Positions 28,833-43,363 of a stretch of 64,000 nt of DNA are shown here, one piece after another. The position numbers and the translations under genes were made by a program. Position 1 is the stretch's first letter; each line of letters opens with the position of its first letter. Below the pieces are notes generated by a model. That model worked only from the letters and a program-made list of their open reading frames with translations, was not told the origin of the DNA and searched no databases. The DNA is taken from positions 248,001-312,000 of the forward strand of contig NZ_CP070619.1 in NCBI RefSeq assembly GCF_017068395.1. The letters are read 5' to 3'. This DNA is from Rhodococcus pseudokoreensis (GTDB lineage: Bacteria; Actinomycetota; Actinomycetes; Mycobacteriales; Mycobacteriaceae).

Positions 28833-31589
28833 CTACCCGCTGTTGCGCAGTGCGGTCGCCAGCCCGTTCATCGTGAGCTGGATGCCGCGGCGCGTCTGAT
28901 CGCTGTCGTCCCCGGCCCGGTAGCGGCGCAGCAGTTCCACCTGCAGGTGGTTGAGCGGCTCGAGGTACGGGAACCGGTTGTGCACCGACCGCTCCAGACC
29001 GGGATTGTCGGCGAACAGTGTGTCGTTCCCGGTGACCGCCTTGTACATCCGGATGGTCCGCTCGTGCTCCTCGGCGATCTTGCCGAACACCCGTCGGCGC
29101 AGTTCCTCGTCGGGGACGAGTTCCGCGTACCGGGCGGCGAGACCCATGTCGGACTTCGACATCACCATCGCCAGGTTCGACAGCACGGTCCGGAAGAACG
29201 GCCACGTCTCGTAGAGGCGGGACAGCGTCGCCACCCGGTCGGGGTCGCCCTGCGTCCATTCCTCGAACGCGGCGCCGGTGCCGTACCACCCGGGCAGCAT
29301 GACCCGGGACTGGCTCCACGACAGCACCCACGGGATGGCCCGTAGGTCGGAGATGGACGTGGTCTGCTTGCGGGAGGCCGGGCGGCTGCCGATGTTGAGC
29401 GCCCCGATCTCCGCGACCGGGGTCGACATCTCGAAGTACTCCACGAATCCGGGTGTCTCGTGCACCAATTCGCCGTAGGCGCGGCGGGCCAGTGCGGCGA
29501 GTTCGTCGAGGATGCGGTACGCAGGTTCGGCGTCGTCGCCGAGGCCCTCGACGTCGAGGAGGGTGGCCTCGAGGGTCGCGGCGAGCAGCGTTTCGAGATT
29601 GCGTTGCGCGAGGCGGGGTTCCGCGTACTTGGCGGCGATCACCTCGCCCTGTTCGGTGATCCGCAGGGATCCGGCGACCGCACCGGGCGGCTGCGCGAGG
29701 ATCGCCTCGTAGCTGGGTCCGCCGCCGCGGCCCACGGTGCCGCCGCGACCGTGGAAGAGCCGCAACCGGATTCCCGTCTTGCGGGCCGCGTCGACCAGGT
29801 CCAGCTCGGCGCGGTACAGCGCCCAGTTGGCCGCCAGGTAGCCGCCGTCCTTGTTGGAGTCGGAGTACCCGAGCATCACTTCCTGGGCGTCGCCGCGCGC
29901 CGACACCAGGGCCCGGTAGATCGGGACCTCCAGGGTGGCCTCGAGGGTGGCGGCCCCCTGTTGCAGGTCCTCGATCGTCTCGAACAACGGCACGATGCCC
30001 ACCGGGCAGGTCGGCGCCTCCCCCGATCCGGGATCGAGGATGCCGACCTCCTTCAGCAGGACCGCGGCCTCGAGCATGTCGCTGACGGAGGTGCACATGC
30101 TGATGATGTAGTTGGGTACCGCGCCCGCACCGAGGGTCCGCACGGCGTCGGCGCCGGCCTGGAGAATGGCGAGTTCCTTCGCCGTGAGCTCGCTGAACTC
30201 GGCGTTCGCCGTGGTCAGGGGGCGCCGGGTGGACAGTTCCGCCGACAGCAACTCCACCCGCTCGTCCTCGGACAGCGACGGGTAGTCGGCGTGCACGCCC
30301 GCCCACGCGAGCAGTTCGGCGACGACGGTCTCGTGCACGTCCGAGTTCTGCCGCATGTCGAGGCCGGAGAGGTGGAAACCGAACACCTCCACCGAGTCCC
30401 GCAGGGTCGCCAGTCCGTCGTCGGCGATCGTGCCGTCGCCGCCGCGCCGCAGCGAGTCGTCGACGACGTCGAGTTCGCCGAGCATCTGCCGCGGCGTGTC
30501 GTAGGGCGCGAGCCCGAGGTCGAGCCCGTGGTCGGGGGCCTCTCCCAGAATGCGGTGCGCGGTGGCCGTGAGACGCCCCCGGATGCCCCGCACGGCACGC
30601 CGGTACGGTTCGTCGGCCCGGAACGGTGAATCGTCCTGGGACGCCGCGGCCAGGAGGTCGAGGGCCGGTGTGACGGTGACGAGACGGGCCGACATGGACA
30701 GTTCCCGCTCGAGCGTCTCGAGTTGCCCGAGATGATGCTCGAGCGCGGTGGCCGCGGCGCGGGTGGTCGCCTGGCGGACCACCTCGTCGGTGACGTAGGG
30801 ATTGCCGTCGCGGTCCCCGCCGATCCACGATCCGGGACGCAGAATCGGTTCCCGGCCCAGATCGGCGTCCGGCCACCGCGACCGCAGGGCACTGCGCAGT
30901 TCGGCGTTGATCTTCGGGACGACCTCGAACAGCGCCGCGTCGTAGTACCGCAGCCCGACCTCGATCTCGTCCTGGATCCGCAACCGCGACAACCGGATCA
31001 GCGCGGTCTGCCACAGGGTGAGGATCTGCCGACGCAACCGGACGTCGACGTCGGCCGTCTCGGATTCGGTCAGCGCGGTGCGTTCGCGGTACCGCATCAG
31101 TTCGGTGATCCGCGTCTGAGTCTCGAATACCGTGCGGCGACGGGTCTCGGTGGGATGCGCGGTGATGACCGGCGACACGAGCGCCCCGCGCAACGCGTCC
31201 GCGACGACGTCGCTGCTCAGGTGAGCGGCGTCGAGCTTGGCGAACGTGGCGGTCAGGGTGCTGTCGGGGGCGGGTTCACCGGCGGCGACGTGGACGGCAC
31301 GCCGGCGTTCGCGGTGGTTGTCCTCGGCGAGGTTGGCCAGCAGGGCGAAGTGGCTGAAAGCTCGGATGACGGGAATGGCGTCGCTCGTGGACACCTCGGT
31401 GAACATGTCGGCCAGATCGGCGCGGTCGATCTCGGAACGACGCACCCGGAACGATTCGACCCTGGCCTTCTCGACGAGGTCGAAGACGCCGTCTCCTGCC
31501 TGTTCCCGCACTATCTGACCGAGGATGCCGCCCAGGAGCCGAATGTCTTCGCGGAGTGGTTCAGTGGCCTCACGTGGGGTTTCGATCAT
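28833..31589 (-). CDS. ppc: Phosphoenolpyruvate carboxylase
   Basis: The anaplerotic enzyme that makes oxaloacetate from PEP and bicarbonate, 918 residues, which is normal for the family. The catalytic histidine region is [19 protein letters not shown] near residue 138. The Gly-rich loop [19 protein letters not shown] is near residue 590, and [20 protein letters not shown] is also present. The protein ends in the conserved ALRNSG-type tail needed for activity (family ending NTG). ATG at 31589. It appears monocistronic, with secG 46 bp upstream on the same strand. Confidence 0.97.
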   Translation of the reverse strand: MIETPREATEPLREDIRLLGGILGQIVREQAGDGVFDLVEKARVESFRVRRSEIDRADLADMFTEVSTSDAIPVIRAFSHFALLANLAEDNHRERRRAVHVAAGEPAPDSTLTATFAKLDAAHLSSDVVADALRGALVSPVITAHPTETRRRTVFETQTRITELMRYRERTALTESETADVDVRLRRQILTLWQTALIRLSRLRIQDEIEVGLRYYDAALFEVVPKINAELRSALRSRWPDADLGREPILRPGSWIGGDRDGNPYVTDEVVRQATTRAAATALEHHLGQLETLERELSMSARLVTVTPALDLLAAASQDDSPFRADEPYRRAVRGIRGRLTATAHRILGEAPDHGLDLGLAPYDTPRQMLGELDVVDDSLRRGGDGTIADDGLATLRDSVEVFGFHLSGLDMRQNSDVHETVVAELLAWAGVHADYPSLSEDERVELLSAELSTRRPLTTANAEFSELTAKELAILQAGADAVRTLGAGAVPNYIISMCTSVSDMLEAAVLLKEVGILDPGSGEAPTCPVGIVPLFETIEDLQQGAATLEATLEVPIYRALVSARGDAQEVMLGYSDSNKDGGYLAANWALYRAELDLVDAARKTGIRLRLFHGRGGTVGRGGGPSYEAILAQPPGAVAGSLRITEQGEVIAAKYAEPRLAQRNLETLLAATLEATLLDVEGLGDDAEPAYRILDELAALARRAYGELVHETPGFVEYFEMSTPVAEIGALNIGSRPASRKQTTSISDLRAIPWVLSWSQSRVMLPGWYGTGAAFEEWTQGDPDRVATLSRLYETWPFFRTVLSNLAMVMSKSDMGLAARYAELVPDEELRRRVFGKIAEEHERTIRMYKAVTGNDTLFADNPGLERSVHNRFPYLEPLNHLQVELLRRYRAGDDSDQTRRGIQLTMNGLATALRNSG

Positions 31590-31635
31590 GCATCCAGTAT
31601 CGACCGGTGACGGCCCGTCCGCATGATGAAGCCGA

Positions 31636-31869
31636 TCAGCCGAACTTGATCTCCAGGCCGATGCCGATGATGGCGATGAACCAGATCAGACCGGTGAAGA
31701 CGGTGAGCCGGTCGAGGTTCTTCTCGACCACGGTGGAACCGGACAGGCTGGACTGGACGCCGCCGCCGAACAGGCTGGACAGACCGCCGCCCTTACCGCG
31801 GTGCAGCAGCACCAGCAGAATCAGCAGCAAGCTGGTGATCACCAGCAAGATATCCAGGAACAGTTCCAT
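31636..31869 (-). CDS. secG: Preprotein translocase subunit SecG
   Basis: A 77-residue membrane protein with two hydrophobic helices, [20 protein letters not shown] and [20 protein letters not shown], separated by the conserved [18 protein letters not shown] loop. It assists SecYE during protein export. Its position after tpiA, and before ppc, matches the mycobacterial order. A long hairpin separates it from tpiA, so it probably has its own promoter or depends on read-through. Confidence 0.95.
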   Translation of the reverse strand: MELFLDILLVITSLLLILLVLLHRGKGGGLSSLFGGGVQSSLSGSTVVEKNLDRLTVFTGLIWFIAIIGIGLEIKFG

Positions 31870-31932
31870 GTCTGTCTACGTCCACCCATCCAGTAGGAAC
31901 AACTACGACCTCGTACACCCTACAGGCGCTCC

Positions 31933-31984
31933 GCGCTCGTGCGCCTTTCCGGTACCCACCGCTACCGGAAAGGCGCACGAGCGC
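31933..31984. terminator. Long hairpin after tpiA
   Basis: A perfect 22-bp inverted repeat (31933-31954 with 31963-31984) around an 8-nt loop lies 11 bp downstream of the tpiA stop. It is the likely terminator of the gap-pgk-tpiA operon. In size and in its GCGC-rich arms it recalls the structure after acn, though the sequences differ. Confidence 0.85.
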
Positions 31985-31994
31985 CGAAGGCGCC

Positions 31995-32780
<786 letters not shown>

Positions 32781-32783
32781 GCC

Positions 32784-33995
32784 TCAGCCCTCCAGAACTG
32801 CGATGCCGGGGAGTTCCTTGCCCTCGAGGTACTCGAGGGAGGCGCCGCCACCGGTGGAGATGTGCGAGAAACCGTCCTCGGGCAGACCGAGCTGGCGCAC
32901 CGCCGCGGCGGAGTCACCGCCACCGACGACGCTGTACGCGCCCTTGCCGGTGGCCTCGATGATCGCCTCGGCGACACCCTTGGTGCCCGCGGCGAACTTC
33001 TCGAACTCGAACACGCCCATCGGGCCGTTCCAGAACACGGTCTTCGCGCTGGTCAGGATCGCGGCGAACCGGCGAACCGACTGCGGTCCGATGTCGAGTC
33101 CCATCCAGCCGTCCGGGATCTCGAGCACCGACACGATCTTCGACTCGGCGTCGGCCGAGAACGAATCGGCGATGACCACGTCCTGCGGGATGTGGATGAC
33201 GTCGGCGTACTGCTCGAGCAGCGCCTTGCACGTGTCGATCATCGACTCCTCGCACAGCGAGTTGCCGACCGAGACGCCCTGTGCTGCGAGGAACGTGTAG
33301 TACATGCCGCCGCCGATGACGAGGGTGTCGACCTTGGGAGCCAGTGCCTCGATCACCGCGAGCTTGTCCGACACCTTGGAACCACCGAGCACGACCGCGT
33401 ACGGCCGCTCCGGCTCCTCGGTGAGCTTGCCGAGCACCTCGATCTCGGCGTCGACGAGCTTGCCCGCGTAGTGCGGGAGCAGCTTCGCGACGTCGTACAC
33501 CGACGCCTGCGCGCGGTGCACGACACCGAAGCCGTCGGACACGAACGCACCGTCGTCGCCGACGAGTTCGACCAGGGCCTTGGCGAGCTTCGTCCGCTCG
33601 GCCTCGTCCTTGCTGGTCTCCCGCGGGTCGAAGCGGATGTTCTCCAGCAGGAGGACGTCGCCGTCGGTGAGTCCCTCCGCGCGTGCCAGCGCGTCCTGCC
33701 CGACGACGTCGCCGGCGAGCTGGACGTTGCGGCCGAGCACCTCGGCGAGCTTGGCCGCCACCGGTGCGAGGGAGTACTGCGGGTCGGGCTCGCCCTTGGG
33801 GCGACCCAGATGGGCGGTGACGATGACCTTGGCGCCCGCCTCCGCCAGCGCTTTCAGCGTCGGTGCGGAAGCGAGGATGCGCCCGGGATCGGTGATCCGG
33901 TCGCCGTCGAGGGGAACGTTGAGGTCGGAGCGCACCAGCACGGCGCGCCCCTCGACCCCAGCGTTCAGAAGATCGTCGAGAGTCTGAACTGCCAC
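32784..33995 (-). CDS. pgk: Phosphoglycerate kinase
   Basis: A 403-residue kinase that makes ATP from 1,3-bisphosphoglycerate. Family signatures are [15 protein letters not shown] near residue 20, [35 protein letters not shown] and the ATP-site [15 protein letters not shown] near the C-terminus. The reading frame continues upstream into gap, but the nearest start matching homologues is GTG at 33995 ([10 protein letters not shown]), 17 bp after the gap stop. GAAGG lies about ten bases upstream. Confidence 0.96.
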   Translation of the reverse strand: MAVQTLDDLLNAGVEGRAVLVRSDLNVPLDGDRITDPGRILASAPTLKALAEAGAKVIVTAHLGRPKGEPDPQYSLAPVAAKLAEVLGRNVQLAGDVVGQDALARAEGLTDGDVLLLENIRFDPRETSKDEAERTKLAKALVELVGDDGAFVSDGFGVVHRAQASVYDVAKLLPHYAGKLVDAEIEVLGKLTEEPERPYAVVLGGSKVSDKLAVIEALAPKVDTLVIGGGMYYTFLAAQGVSVGNSLCEESMIDTCKALLEQYADVIHIPQDVVIADSFSADAESKIVSVLEIPDGWMGLDIGPQSVRRFAAILTSAKTVFWNGPMGVFEFEKFAAGTKGVAEAIIEATGKGAYSVVGGGDSAAAVRQLGLPEDGFSHISTGGGASLEYLEGKELPGIAVLEG

Positions 33996-34012
33996 TGTTA
34001 CCGGACCTTCAC

Positions 34013-35210
<1,198 letters not shown>

Positions 35211-35255
35211 CGAACGGGACGCTCGTTCGATCTGACGCGACGGGCGTCCCGTTCG
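35211..35255. terminator. Hairpin downstream of whiA
   Basis: CGAACGGGACGC (35211-35222) pairs perfectly with GCGTCCCGTTCG (35244-35255), 12 bp with a 21-nt loop. It lies 42 bp beyond the whiA stop and is a probable terminator for the uvrC-whiA operon. Confidence 0.6.
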
Positions 35256-35296
35256 TCCGGGAAACCCGGGGTGGCGGGCGGTGACGGCGGACGAGG

Positions 35297-36280
35297 TCAG
35301 GCGTCGTCGAGAAGGTCTGCGGTGACGGCCGACTCGGTGTCCGGAATGCCGGTTTCCTTCGCCTTGCGGTCCGCCATCGACAGCAGCCGCCGGATGCGGC
35401 CTGCCACGGCGTCCTTCGTCATCGGCGGGTCGGCGAGCTGGCCGAGTTCCTCGAGGGACGCCTGCCGGTGCTCCACCCGCAGGTGGCCCGCGGCCGCGAG
35501 GTGGTCGGGGACCTCGTCACCGAGGATGTCGAGGGCCCGTTCGACGCGGGCGGCGGCCGCGACCGCGGCGCGGGCGGAGCGGCGCAGGTTGGCGTCGTCG
35601 AAGTTGGCGAGCCGGTTGGCGGTGGCGCGGACCTCCCGGCGCATGCGCCGTTCCTCCCACACGAGGCGGGTGTCCTGGGCTCCCATTCTGGTGAGCAGCG
35701 CGCCGATGGCCTCGCCGTCACGGATCACCACCCGGTCGGTGCCGCGGACCTCGCGGGCCTTCGCGGAGATGCCCAGCCTGCGCGCCGCCCCGACGAGGGC
35801 GAGCGCCGCCTCCGGGCCCGGGCAGGAGACCTCGAGCGCGGACGAGCGGCCCGGCTCGGTCAGCGAACCGTGCGCCAGGAACGCGCCGCGCCACGCGGCT
35901 TCCGCGTCGGCGACGCTGCCGCCGACGACCTGCGCGGGAAGCCCGCGCACCGGACGGCCCCGCAGGTCCAGCAGCCCCGTCTGACGGGCGAGGGCCTCCC
36001 CCTCCTTCGCGACCCGCACGATGTACCGGGACGACTTGCGCAGCCCGCCCGCGCTGAGGACGTGGACGTCGGCGCTGTAGGTGAACAGGTCGAAGATCTC
36101 GCGGCGCAACCGGCGGGCCGTGGACCCCAGATCCACTTCCGCCTCGACCACTACCCGGCCGCCGACGATGTGCAATCCCCCGGCGAACCGCAGCAGCGAC
36201 GAGACCTCGGCCTTCCGGCAACTCACGTGAGTGATGACGAGACGACTGAGTTCGTCTTTGACCTCTGCTGTCATTGCCAC
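35297..36280 (-). CDS. whiA: WhiA transcriptional regulator
   Basis: A 327-residue protein with a LAGLIDADG-like N-terminal fold and a C-terminal helix-turn-helix. The segment [20 protein letters not shown] marks the homing-endonuclease-like part; the final ~80 residues, with [20 protein letters not shown] and then [12 protein letters not shown], are the DNA-binding domain. In Streptomyces WhiA controls sporulation septation, but it is conserved in non-sporulating actinobacteria. I prefer GTG at 36280 ([12 protein letters not shown]), which matches mycobacterial WhiA and has GGGAGAG about six bases upstream; the next ATG is 36274. It overlaps yvcK by 10 bp. Confidence 0.95.
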   Translation of the reverse strand: MAMTAEVKDELSRLVITHVSCRKAEVSSLLRFAGGLHIVGGRVVVEAEVDLGSTARRLRREIFDLFTYSADVHVLSAGGLRKSSRYIVRVAKEGEALARQTGLLDLRGRPVRGLPAQVVGGSVADAEAAWRGAFLAHGSLTEPGRSSALEVSCPGPEAALALVGAARRLGISAKAREVRGTDRVVIRDGEAIGALLTRMGAQDTRLVWEERRMRREVRATANRLANFDDANLRRSARAAVAAAARVERALDILGDEVPDHLAAAGHLRVEHRQASLEELGQLADPPMTKDAVAGRIRRLLSMADRKAKETGIPDTESAVTADLLDDA

Positions 36281-37296
36281 GAAGCGCTCTCCCTTTCCTC
36301 TGGTGTCTCGGCCGCTTCGCTCCCCCGAGACCCCGCTTCGGGGTCGCTCCAGAGCTGTTCGAGAACGGACGCAAGTTTTCCTGCATGGTGCGTGTGGGTG
36401 CCGTGCTCCGACACGTCGGCGTACACGACGCGTGCCCGGAACTGTCCGGCGGCGCGGGCGAGGTGCTCGCGCTCGCGCCCCGGTGGAACCGAACCCGAAT
36501 CGACGACGACGAAGTCGACGGTGAGTTCGGGTGCGTGTTGGGACAGTACGTGCAGATGACGCTCGGTGGAGAATCCCGCGGTCTCGCCGGGTTCCGGAGC
36601 CAGGTTGAGTACCAGCACCTTCCGCGCGGGCGTGGCGATCAGCGTGTCGAGGAGTTCGGGCACGAGAACGTGCGGTATGACGCTGGAGAACCACGACCCG
36701 GGGCCGAGGACGACCATGTCGGCGACGTCGATCGCCCGGACCGCGTCCGGGCAGGCGGGCGGATTCGCCGGCAGCAACCGCACGCGGCGCACCTTGCCGG
36801 GGGTGGTCGCGACCGCGACCTGACCGCGGATGCAGCGGCTGACCCGCGGGTCCGCCTCGAGGCCCTGCACGTCGGCCTCGATGTCGAGGGCGATCGGCGA
36901 CATCGGCAGCACCCGCCCATCGATCCGCAGCAGCCGCGCGAGTTCGTCGAGCGCGGCGACGGGGTCGCCGAGCACCTCGGTGAGACCGGCGAGGATGAGA
37001 TTGCCCACCGAGTGTCCGGCGAGGGCGCCGATTCCGCCGAATCGGTGCTGGATGGTGTCGGTCCAGTCCTGCACCTCGGGGTCGTCCGCGGCGAGCGCGG
37101 CGAGCGCCATCCGCAGATCCCCGGGCGGGATGACGCCGAGTTCGGCGCGGAGCCGTCCCGAGGATCCGCCGTCGTCCGCGACGGTGACGACGGCGGTCAC
37201 GTCACGGCTGAGCCTGCGGGCGGCGCTGAGGGTGGCGAACAGCCCGTGGCCACCGCCGAGCGCGACGATCGCAGGCGCCTGGTGCACCGGCCTCAT
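36271..37296 (-). CDS. yvcK: Gluconeogenesis factor YvcK family (CofD-like) protein
   Basis: A 341-residue nucleotide-binding protein with the N-terminal [20 protein letters not shown] motif and [20 protein letters not shown], both characteristic of YvcK/CofD-like proteins. In mycobacteria the homologue (CuvA) affects cell shape, wall synthesis and carbon-source adaptation. The later segment [20 protein letters not shown] is conserved. Start ATG at 37296 overlaps the rapZ stop (ATGA) and its end overlaps whiA, as in many Gram-positive genomes. Confidence 0.94.
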   Translation of the reverse strand: MRPVHQAPAIVALGGGHGLFATLSAARRLSRDVTAVVTVADDGGSSGRLRAELGVIPPGDLRMALAALAADDPEVQDWTDTIQHRFGGIGALAGHSVGNLILAGLTEVLGDPVAALDELARLLRIDGRVLPMSPIALDIEADVQGLEADPRVSRCIRGQVAVATTPGKVRRVRLLPANPPACPDAVRAIDVADMVVLGPGSWFSSVIPHVLVPELLDTLIATPARKVLVLNLAPEPGETAGFSTERHLHVLSQHAPELTVDFVVVDSGSVPPGREREHLARAAGQFRARVVYADVSEHGTHTHHAGKLASVLEQLWSDPEAGSRGSEAAETPEERESASWQ

Positions 37297-38207
37297 TCGC
37301 GCCCCAGATCACGATGGACGACGCGCACGTTCAGCCCGGAGTCCTTTCCGAGCCGGCCCGCCAGGGCCTCCGACATGGCGACACTGCGATGTTTCCCCCC
37401 GGTGCATCCCACCGCGATGGTCATGTAGCGCTTCCCCTCCCGACGATATCCGGCGATCGTCAGATCCAGCAGGTGGTGATACGTGGCGAGGTAGTCGTCC
37501 GCACCGTCCTGCGACAACACATAGTCCCGCACGTCCGCGTTCTGCCCGGTGTGCGGACGCAACTCGGGGATCCAGTGCGGGTTGGGCAGGAACCGGACGT
37601 CGCAGACGAGATCGGCGTCCATCGGAAGACCGTACTTGAAACCGAACGACTGGACTGTTACCTGCATGGTGCGGTTCTCGGCGTCGCCGAACGCGTCCTC
37701 GATCTTCTGCCGCAACTGGTGCGCGGCGAGGGACGACGTGTCGATCACCAGATCCGCGGCGGCCTTCACCTTCGCGAGCTGGTCACGCTCGGCGGCGATG
37801 CCCTCCGACAGGGTGCCCTCGGCACCGCCGCCGGACAGCGGGTGACTGCGCCGGACCTGTTCGAACCGGCGGACCAGGACCTCGTCCGACGCGTCGAGGT
37901 ACAGCACCCTCGTGTGCACGGGCTTGCTCTCGAGTTCGGTGAGGACCCAGCCGAGGTCGCCGGTGAACAACCGGGAACGCACGTCGATGACGACGGCGAG
38001 CCGCTCGAGCCGCGAATCGGATTCCAGGCTCAGATCCACCATCCGGGAGATCAGTTCCGGGGGAAGATTGTCCGCGACGTACCACCCGAGGTCCTCGAGG
38101 ACCTTCGCCGCGGTCTGCAGACCCGCCCCGGAGAGCCCGGTGACGAGAAGGAAGTCCATCGGCCGAACCGTGGGCGGACGGTCGCTCTGCGCGTGCTGCT
38201 CGTTCAC
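37293..38207 (-). CDS. rapZ: RapZ/YvcJ-family nucleotide-binding protein
   Basis: A 304-residue P-loop protein. The N-terminal motif is [20 protein letters not shown], in which the Walker A lysine position of GAGKS-type sequences is occupied by leucine. Other family motifs are [13 protein letters not shown], the Walker B-like [10 protein letters not shown], and the C-terminal [20 protein letters not shown]. In E. coli RapZ binds GlmZ/GlmY RNAs; in Gram-positives the homologue hydrolyses nucleotides and the role is less clear. GTG at 38207 overlaps the uvrC stop as GTGA. Confidence 0.94.
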   Translation of the reverse strand: MNEQHAQSDRPPTVRPMDFLLVTGLSGAGLQTAAKVLEDLGWYVADNLPPELISRMVDLSLESDSRLERLAVVIDVRSRLFTGDLGWVLTELESKPVHTRVLYLDASDEVLVRRFEQVRRSHPLSGGGAEGTLSEGIAAERDQLAKVKAAADLVIDTSSLAAHQLRQKIEDAFGDAENRTMQVTVQSFGFKYGLPMDADLVCDVRFLPNPHWIPELRPHTGQNADVRDYVLSQDGADDYLATYHHLLDLTIAGYRREGKRYMTIAVGCTGGKHRSVAMSEALAGRLGKDSGLNVRVVHRDLGRE

Positions 38208-40387
38208 TCGACACCTGTCCGTTGCGATGCGCTCTGTGCTGCCGGGCCGTGCTGTCCTACCGGTTCGCGGGGTAGGTCCGCGCCGTTCCGTTCTGCCGTG
38301 CCCGGCCCGTTCCGATCTGGTTCATCATCCCCCACTCCCACGACGTCCGCAGACGGTTCCTCCGCCCCGAGAGCGGTGAGTACCGCCTTCGCCGTGGCCG
38401 TTCCGATGCCGGGCACCGCGGTGATCTCCTCGACGGAGGCCTGTTTGAGTTTGGCGACGGATCCGAAATGCGTCACCAGGGCCTTGCGCCGGGTCTCGCC
38501 GAGACCGCGGACCGAGTCGAGCGCGGAGGCCGTCATCCGGCGGGACCGTTTGCTGCGGTGGAACGTGATCGCGAAGCGGTGCGCCTCGTCCCGCACCCGC
38601 TGCAGCAGGTACAGCGACTCGCTGGTGCGCGGGAGGATCACCGGGTCCTCCTCCCCCGGCACCCACACCTCCTCGAGCCGCTTGGCCAGCCCGACCACGG
38701 CGACGTCGGTGATGCCCAGTTCGTCGAGCACCGCCGAGGCCGCGGCCACCTGCGGGGCGCCGCCGTCGACGACGAACAGGTTCGGCGGGTACGCGAACCG
38801 CCGCGGCCTGCCGGTCTGCGGGTCGATCGCCGCCTCCGGGGCGAGGTCGCCGCCGTCGCCGCCGGACACCTGGTCGGCGTCCGCCCCGGCCGCTTCCGCG
38901 CGCAGCACCCCGACGTCACGGTTGTGCCGGAGGAACCGGCGCCGGGTGACCTCGGCGATGCTGGCGACGTCGTCGGAGCGGCCGTCGCCTGCGGCTTCCT
39001 TGATGGCGTAGTGCCGGTAGTCGGACTTGCGCGGCAGGCCGTCCTCGAAGACGACGAGGGACGCCACCACGTCGGTGCCCTGCACGTGGCTGATGTCGAC
39101 GCATTCGATGCGCAGCGGCGCCGAGTCCAGGTCGAGGGCCTCCTGGATGCCCTGCAGGGCCGCCGACCGCGACGTGAAGTCGCCGGCGCGGCGCAGCTTG
39201 TGCTGTTGCAGCGCCTCCATCGCGTTGCGCTGCACGGTCTCGGCGAGTGCCTTCTTGTCGCCGCGCTGCGGCACCCGCAGACGGACGGCGGAACCGCGCA
39301 GACCGCTGAGCCACTCCTGTACCTGCTCGGCGTCCGGCGGCAGCACCGGCACCAGGACCTCCCGCGGCACCCCGCTGCTGCCCGCCTCCGGGTCGGCCGC
39401 GCCCGACAGCGCCGCCTGCTCACCGTAGAACTGGGTGAGGAACTGCTCGACGAGCAACGGCAGGTCCGAGCCCGCCGCGGAATCGACGCTGGCCCAGTCG
39501 ATGACGTCGCCGGCCTTCTCGACCACCCAGCCGCGCTGCCCGCGGACGCGGCCGCCCCGGACGTGGAACACCTGGACCGCGGCCTCGAGTTCGTCGGTCG
39601 CGAACGCGGCGACGTCGGCGTCGGTGCCGTCGCCGAGCACGACGGCCTGCTTTTCGAGCGCCCGCCGTAACGCGCCCACGTCGTCGCGCAGTCGCGCCGC
39701 CGTCTCGAAGTCGAGTTCCTCGGACGCCTGCTGCATCCGGGCCTCGAGCTGGCGGACCAGTTTGTCGGTGCGCCCCGACAGGAAATCGCAGAAATCCTCG
39801 ACGATCTGGCGGTGTTCGGCCGCGGACACGCGTCCGACACACGGCGCGGAGCACTTGTCGATGTAGCCGAGCAGGCAGGGCCTGCCGATCTGGTTGTGCC
39901 GCTTGAACACCCCGGCCGAGCAGGTGCGGGCGGGGAAGACCCGCAGCAGCAGGTCGAGGGTTTCGCGGATGGCCCACGCGTGCGAGTAGGGGCCGAAATA
40001 GCGGACACCTTTGCGCCGGGGGCCGCGGTAGACGAACAGCCGCGGGTACTCCTCGTTGAGGGTGACCGCGAGAACCGGGTACGTCTTGTCGTCGCGGTAG
40101 CGGACGTTGAACCGGGGATCGAATTCCTTGATCCAGTTGTATTCGAGCTGGAGCGCCTCGACCTCGGTGCTCACCACGGTCCACTCGACACTGCCGGCCG
40201 TGGTCACCATCTGGCGGGTGCGCGGGTGCAGCGTCGAGACGTCGGCGAAATAGGAATTCAGCCGTGATCGAAGACTCTTCGCCTTCCCGACATAGATGAC
40301 CCGGCCGTGCGGATCGCGGAACTTGTACACCCCCGGGTCGACCGGAATCGTTCCGGTCGCGGGGCGATATGTCGAAGGATCGGGCAC
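38204..40387 (-). CDS. uvrC: Excinuclease ABC subunit C
   Basis: The dual nuclease of nucleotide excision repair, 727 residues. The GIY-YIG domain is at the N-terminus ([20 protein letters not shown]), followed by a Cys-rich stretch ([10 protein letters not shown]), a UVR domain for UvrB contact ([20 protein letters not shown]), the RNase H-like nuclease ([20 protein letters not shown]), and a tail helix-hairpin-helix ([16 protein letters not shown]). The last ~45 residues are an acidic, low-complexity extension. GTG at 40387. First gene of the uvrC-rapZ-yvcK-whiA unit. Confidence 0.96.
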   Translation of the reverse strand: MPDPSTYRPATGTIPVDPGVYKFRDPHGRVIYVGKAKSLRSRLNSYFADVSTLHPRTRQMVTTAGSVEWTVVSTEVEALQLEYNWIKEFDPRFNVRYRDDKTYPVLAVTLNEEYPRLFVYRGPRRKGVRYFGPYSHAWAIRETLDLLLRVFPARTCSAGVFKRHNQIGRPCLLGYIDKCSAPCVGRVSAAEHRQIVEDFCDFLSGRTDKLVRQLEARMQQASEELDFETAARLRDDVGALRRALEKQAVVLGDGTDADVAAFATDELEAAVQVFHVRGGRVRGQRGWVVEKAGDVIDWASVDSAAGSDLPLLVEQFLTQFYGEQAALSGAADPEAGSSGVPREVLVPVLPPDAEQVQEWLSGLRGSAVRLRVPQRGDKKALAETVQRNAMEALQQHKLRRAGDFTSRSAALQGIQEALDLDSAPLRIECVDISHVQGTDVVASLVVFEDGLPRKSDYRHYAIKEAAGDGRSDDVASIAEVTRRRFLRHNRDVGVLRAEAAGADADQVSGGDGGDLAPEAAIDPQTGRPRRFAYPPNLFVVDGGAPQVAAASAVLDELGITDVAVVGLAKRLEEVWVPGEEDPVILPRTSESLYLLQRVRDEAHRFAITFHRSKRSRRMTASALDSVRGLGETRRKALVTHFGSVAKLKQASVEEITAVPGIGTATAKAVLTALGAEEPSADVVGVGDDEPDRNGPGTAERNGADLPREPVGQHGPAAQSASQRTGVE

Positions 40388-40455
40388 CCCTCCACGTTAG
40401 TCGGCGCCACCGACCAACCCCGCATCCGCGACGTCGCGGAGGGGCGGCCCACCGG

Positions 40456-40908
40456 TCAGGACGGCGCGTACTCCGACGCGAGCGCGCGGAAGCGGTCGAC
40501 GGCGTCCACGGCGTACTCGCGATCGTTCGACTGGATGGCCATCACGGCCAGGTACTCGTCGTCGGGCAGTTCGATCCGGGCCCACGCCGCGCCGTCCGGG
40601 AAGGACAGCCCCTCGTACAGGTCCCAGTCGACGATGCGCTCACCGAGCACGTTGCGCACGGCGATGCCGCGGGGCCCGATGCGCACCCGCGGGCGGGTCA
40701 GCAGCAGCACGCCGGCCGCGAGGAGGCAGCCGATGCCCGCGAACGCCAGCTGGTCGGCGAGCCGGAAGTACACGCCCGTCGAATCGCCGCGCAACAGGAT
40801 CGCGAACGTCACGTGCACGACGACGAGCAGGACCGCCACGCCGATGGCGTAGCGGCGGGACTTGCGGGGCTTCGCGACGAGTGTCCACTCGGATTCGGGG
40901 GTGGTCAC
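40456..40908 (-). CDS. Membrane protein with PH-like domain (Rv1417-like)
   Basis: A 150-residue protein with two membrane helices, YAIGVAVLLVVVHVTFAILL and LADQLAFAGIGCLLAAGVLL, followed by a bacterial PH-like domain with VRIGPRGIAVRNVLGERIVD and DLYEGLSFPDGAAWARIELP. The GTG at 40908 follows the ribH stop by 13 bp; the ORF upstream of it belongs to ribH. It lies at the end of the riboflavin cluster, as in mycobacteria. Function unknown; PH-like domains of this kind are thought to mediate membrane or protein contacts. Confidence 0.82.
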   Translation of the reverse strand: MTTPESEWTLVAKPRKSRRYAIGVAVLLVVVHVTFAILLRGDSTGVYFRLADQLAFAGIGCLLAAGVLLLTRPRVRIGPRGIAVRNVLGERIVDWDLYEGLSFPDGAAWARIELPDDEYLAVMAIQSNDREYAVDAVDRFRALASEYAPS

Positions 40909-40921
40909 GGGTGGATCCGGA

Positions 40922-42730
<1,809 letters not shown>

Positions 42731-42743
42731 TCAACAGTACGAC

Positions 42744-43352
42744 TCAGCGGCCGGCCGCTTGCAGCCGCTCCACATACTTCGCGATCACGTCGACCTCGAG
42801 GTTGACGGGCGTCCCGACGGACGCCGCCCCGAGCGTGGTCAGTTGCAGCGTGGTCGGGATGAGCGAGATCTCGAAGTATTCGGCGCCGCGTTCCCCGCCG
42901 AGCGCCGACACCGTCAGTGACACACCGTCGACCGTGATCGACCCCTTCTCCACGACGTACCGGGAGATGGCGTCGGGAAGGGCGATGCGCACGACCTCCC
43001 AGTTCTCGGACGGGCTGCGGCTGATGATGTGCCCGGTGCCGTCGACGTGGCCCTGGACGAGGTGGCCGCCGAGGCGGCTGTTCAGCGCGGCGGCCCGCTC
43101 CAGGTTGACGCGGCTGCCCACGTCGATCTTCTCGAGGCTCGACCGGTTCAGCGTCTCCTGCATGACGTCCGCGGTGAAGGAGCCGTCGGCGAGCACCTCG
43201 ACGACGGTGAGGCACACGCCGTTCACCGCGATCGAATCACCGTGCGACGCATCGGAAGTCACGACCGGACCACGGACGGTGAACCGTGCTGCGTCGGCCA
43301 GTTCTTCCTTGGCGACGATTTCACCCAACTCTTCGACGATCCCGGTGAACAC
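42744..43352 (-). CDS. ribE: Riboflavin synthase (alpha subunit)
   Basis: A 202-residue protein made of two lumazine-binding repeats. The opening [12 protein letters not shown] is diagnostic, and the pair of internal motifs [13 protein letters not shown] and [12 protein letters not shown] reflects the duplicated domain. It converts two ribityllumazine molecules to riboflavin. GTG at 43352 has AGGAG eight bases upstream. It follows ribD by 11 bp. Confidence 0.96.
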   Translation of the reverse strand: MFTGIVEELGEIVAKEELADAARFTVRGPVVTSDASHGDSIAVNGVCLTVVEVLADGSFTADVMQETLNRSSLEKIDVGSRVNLERAAALNSRLGGHLVQGHVDGTGHIISRSPSENWEVVRIALPDAISRYVVEKGSITVDGVSLTVSALGGERGAEYFEISLIPTTLQLTTLGAASVGTPVNLEVDVIAKYVERLQAAGR

Positions 43353-43363
43353 TGTGGCTTCTC

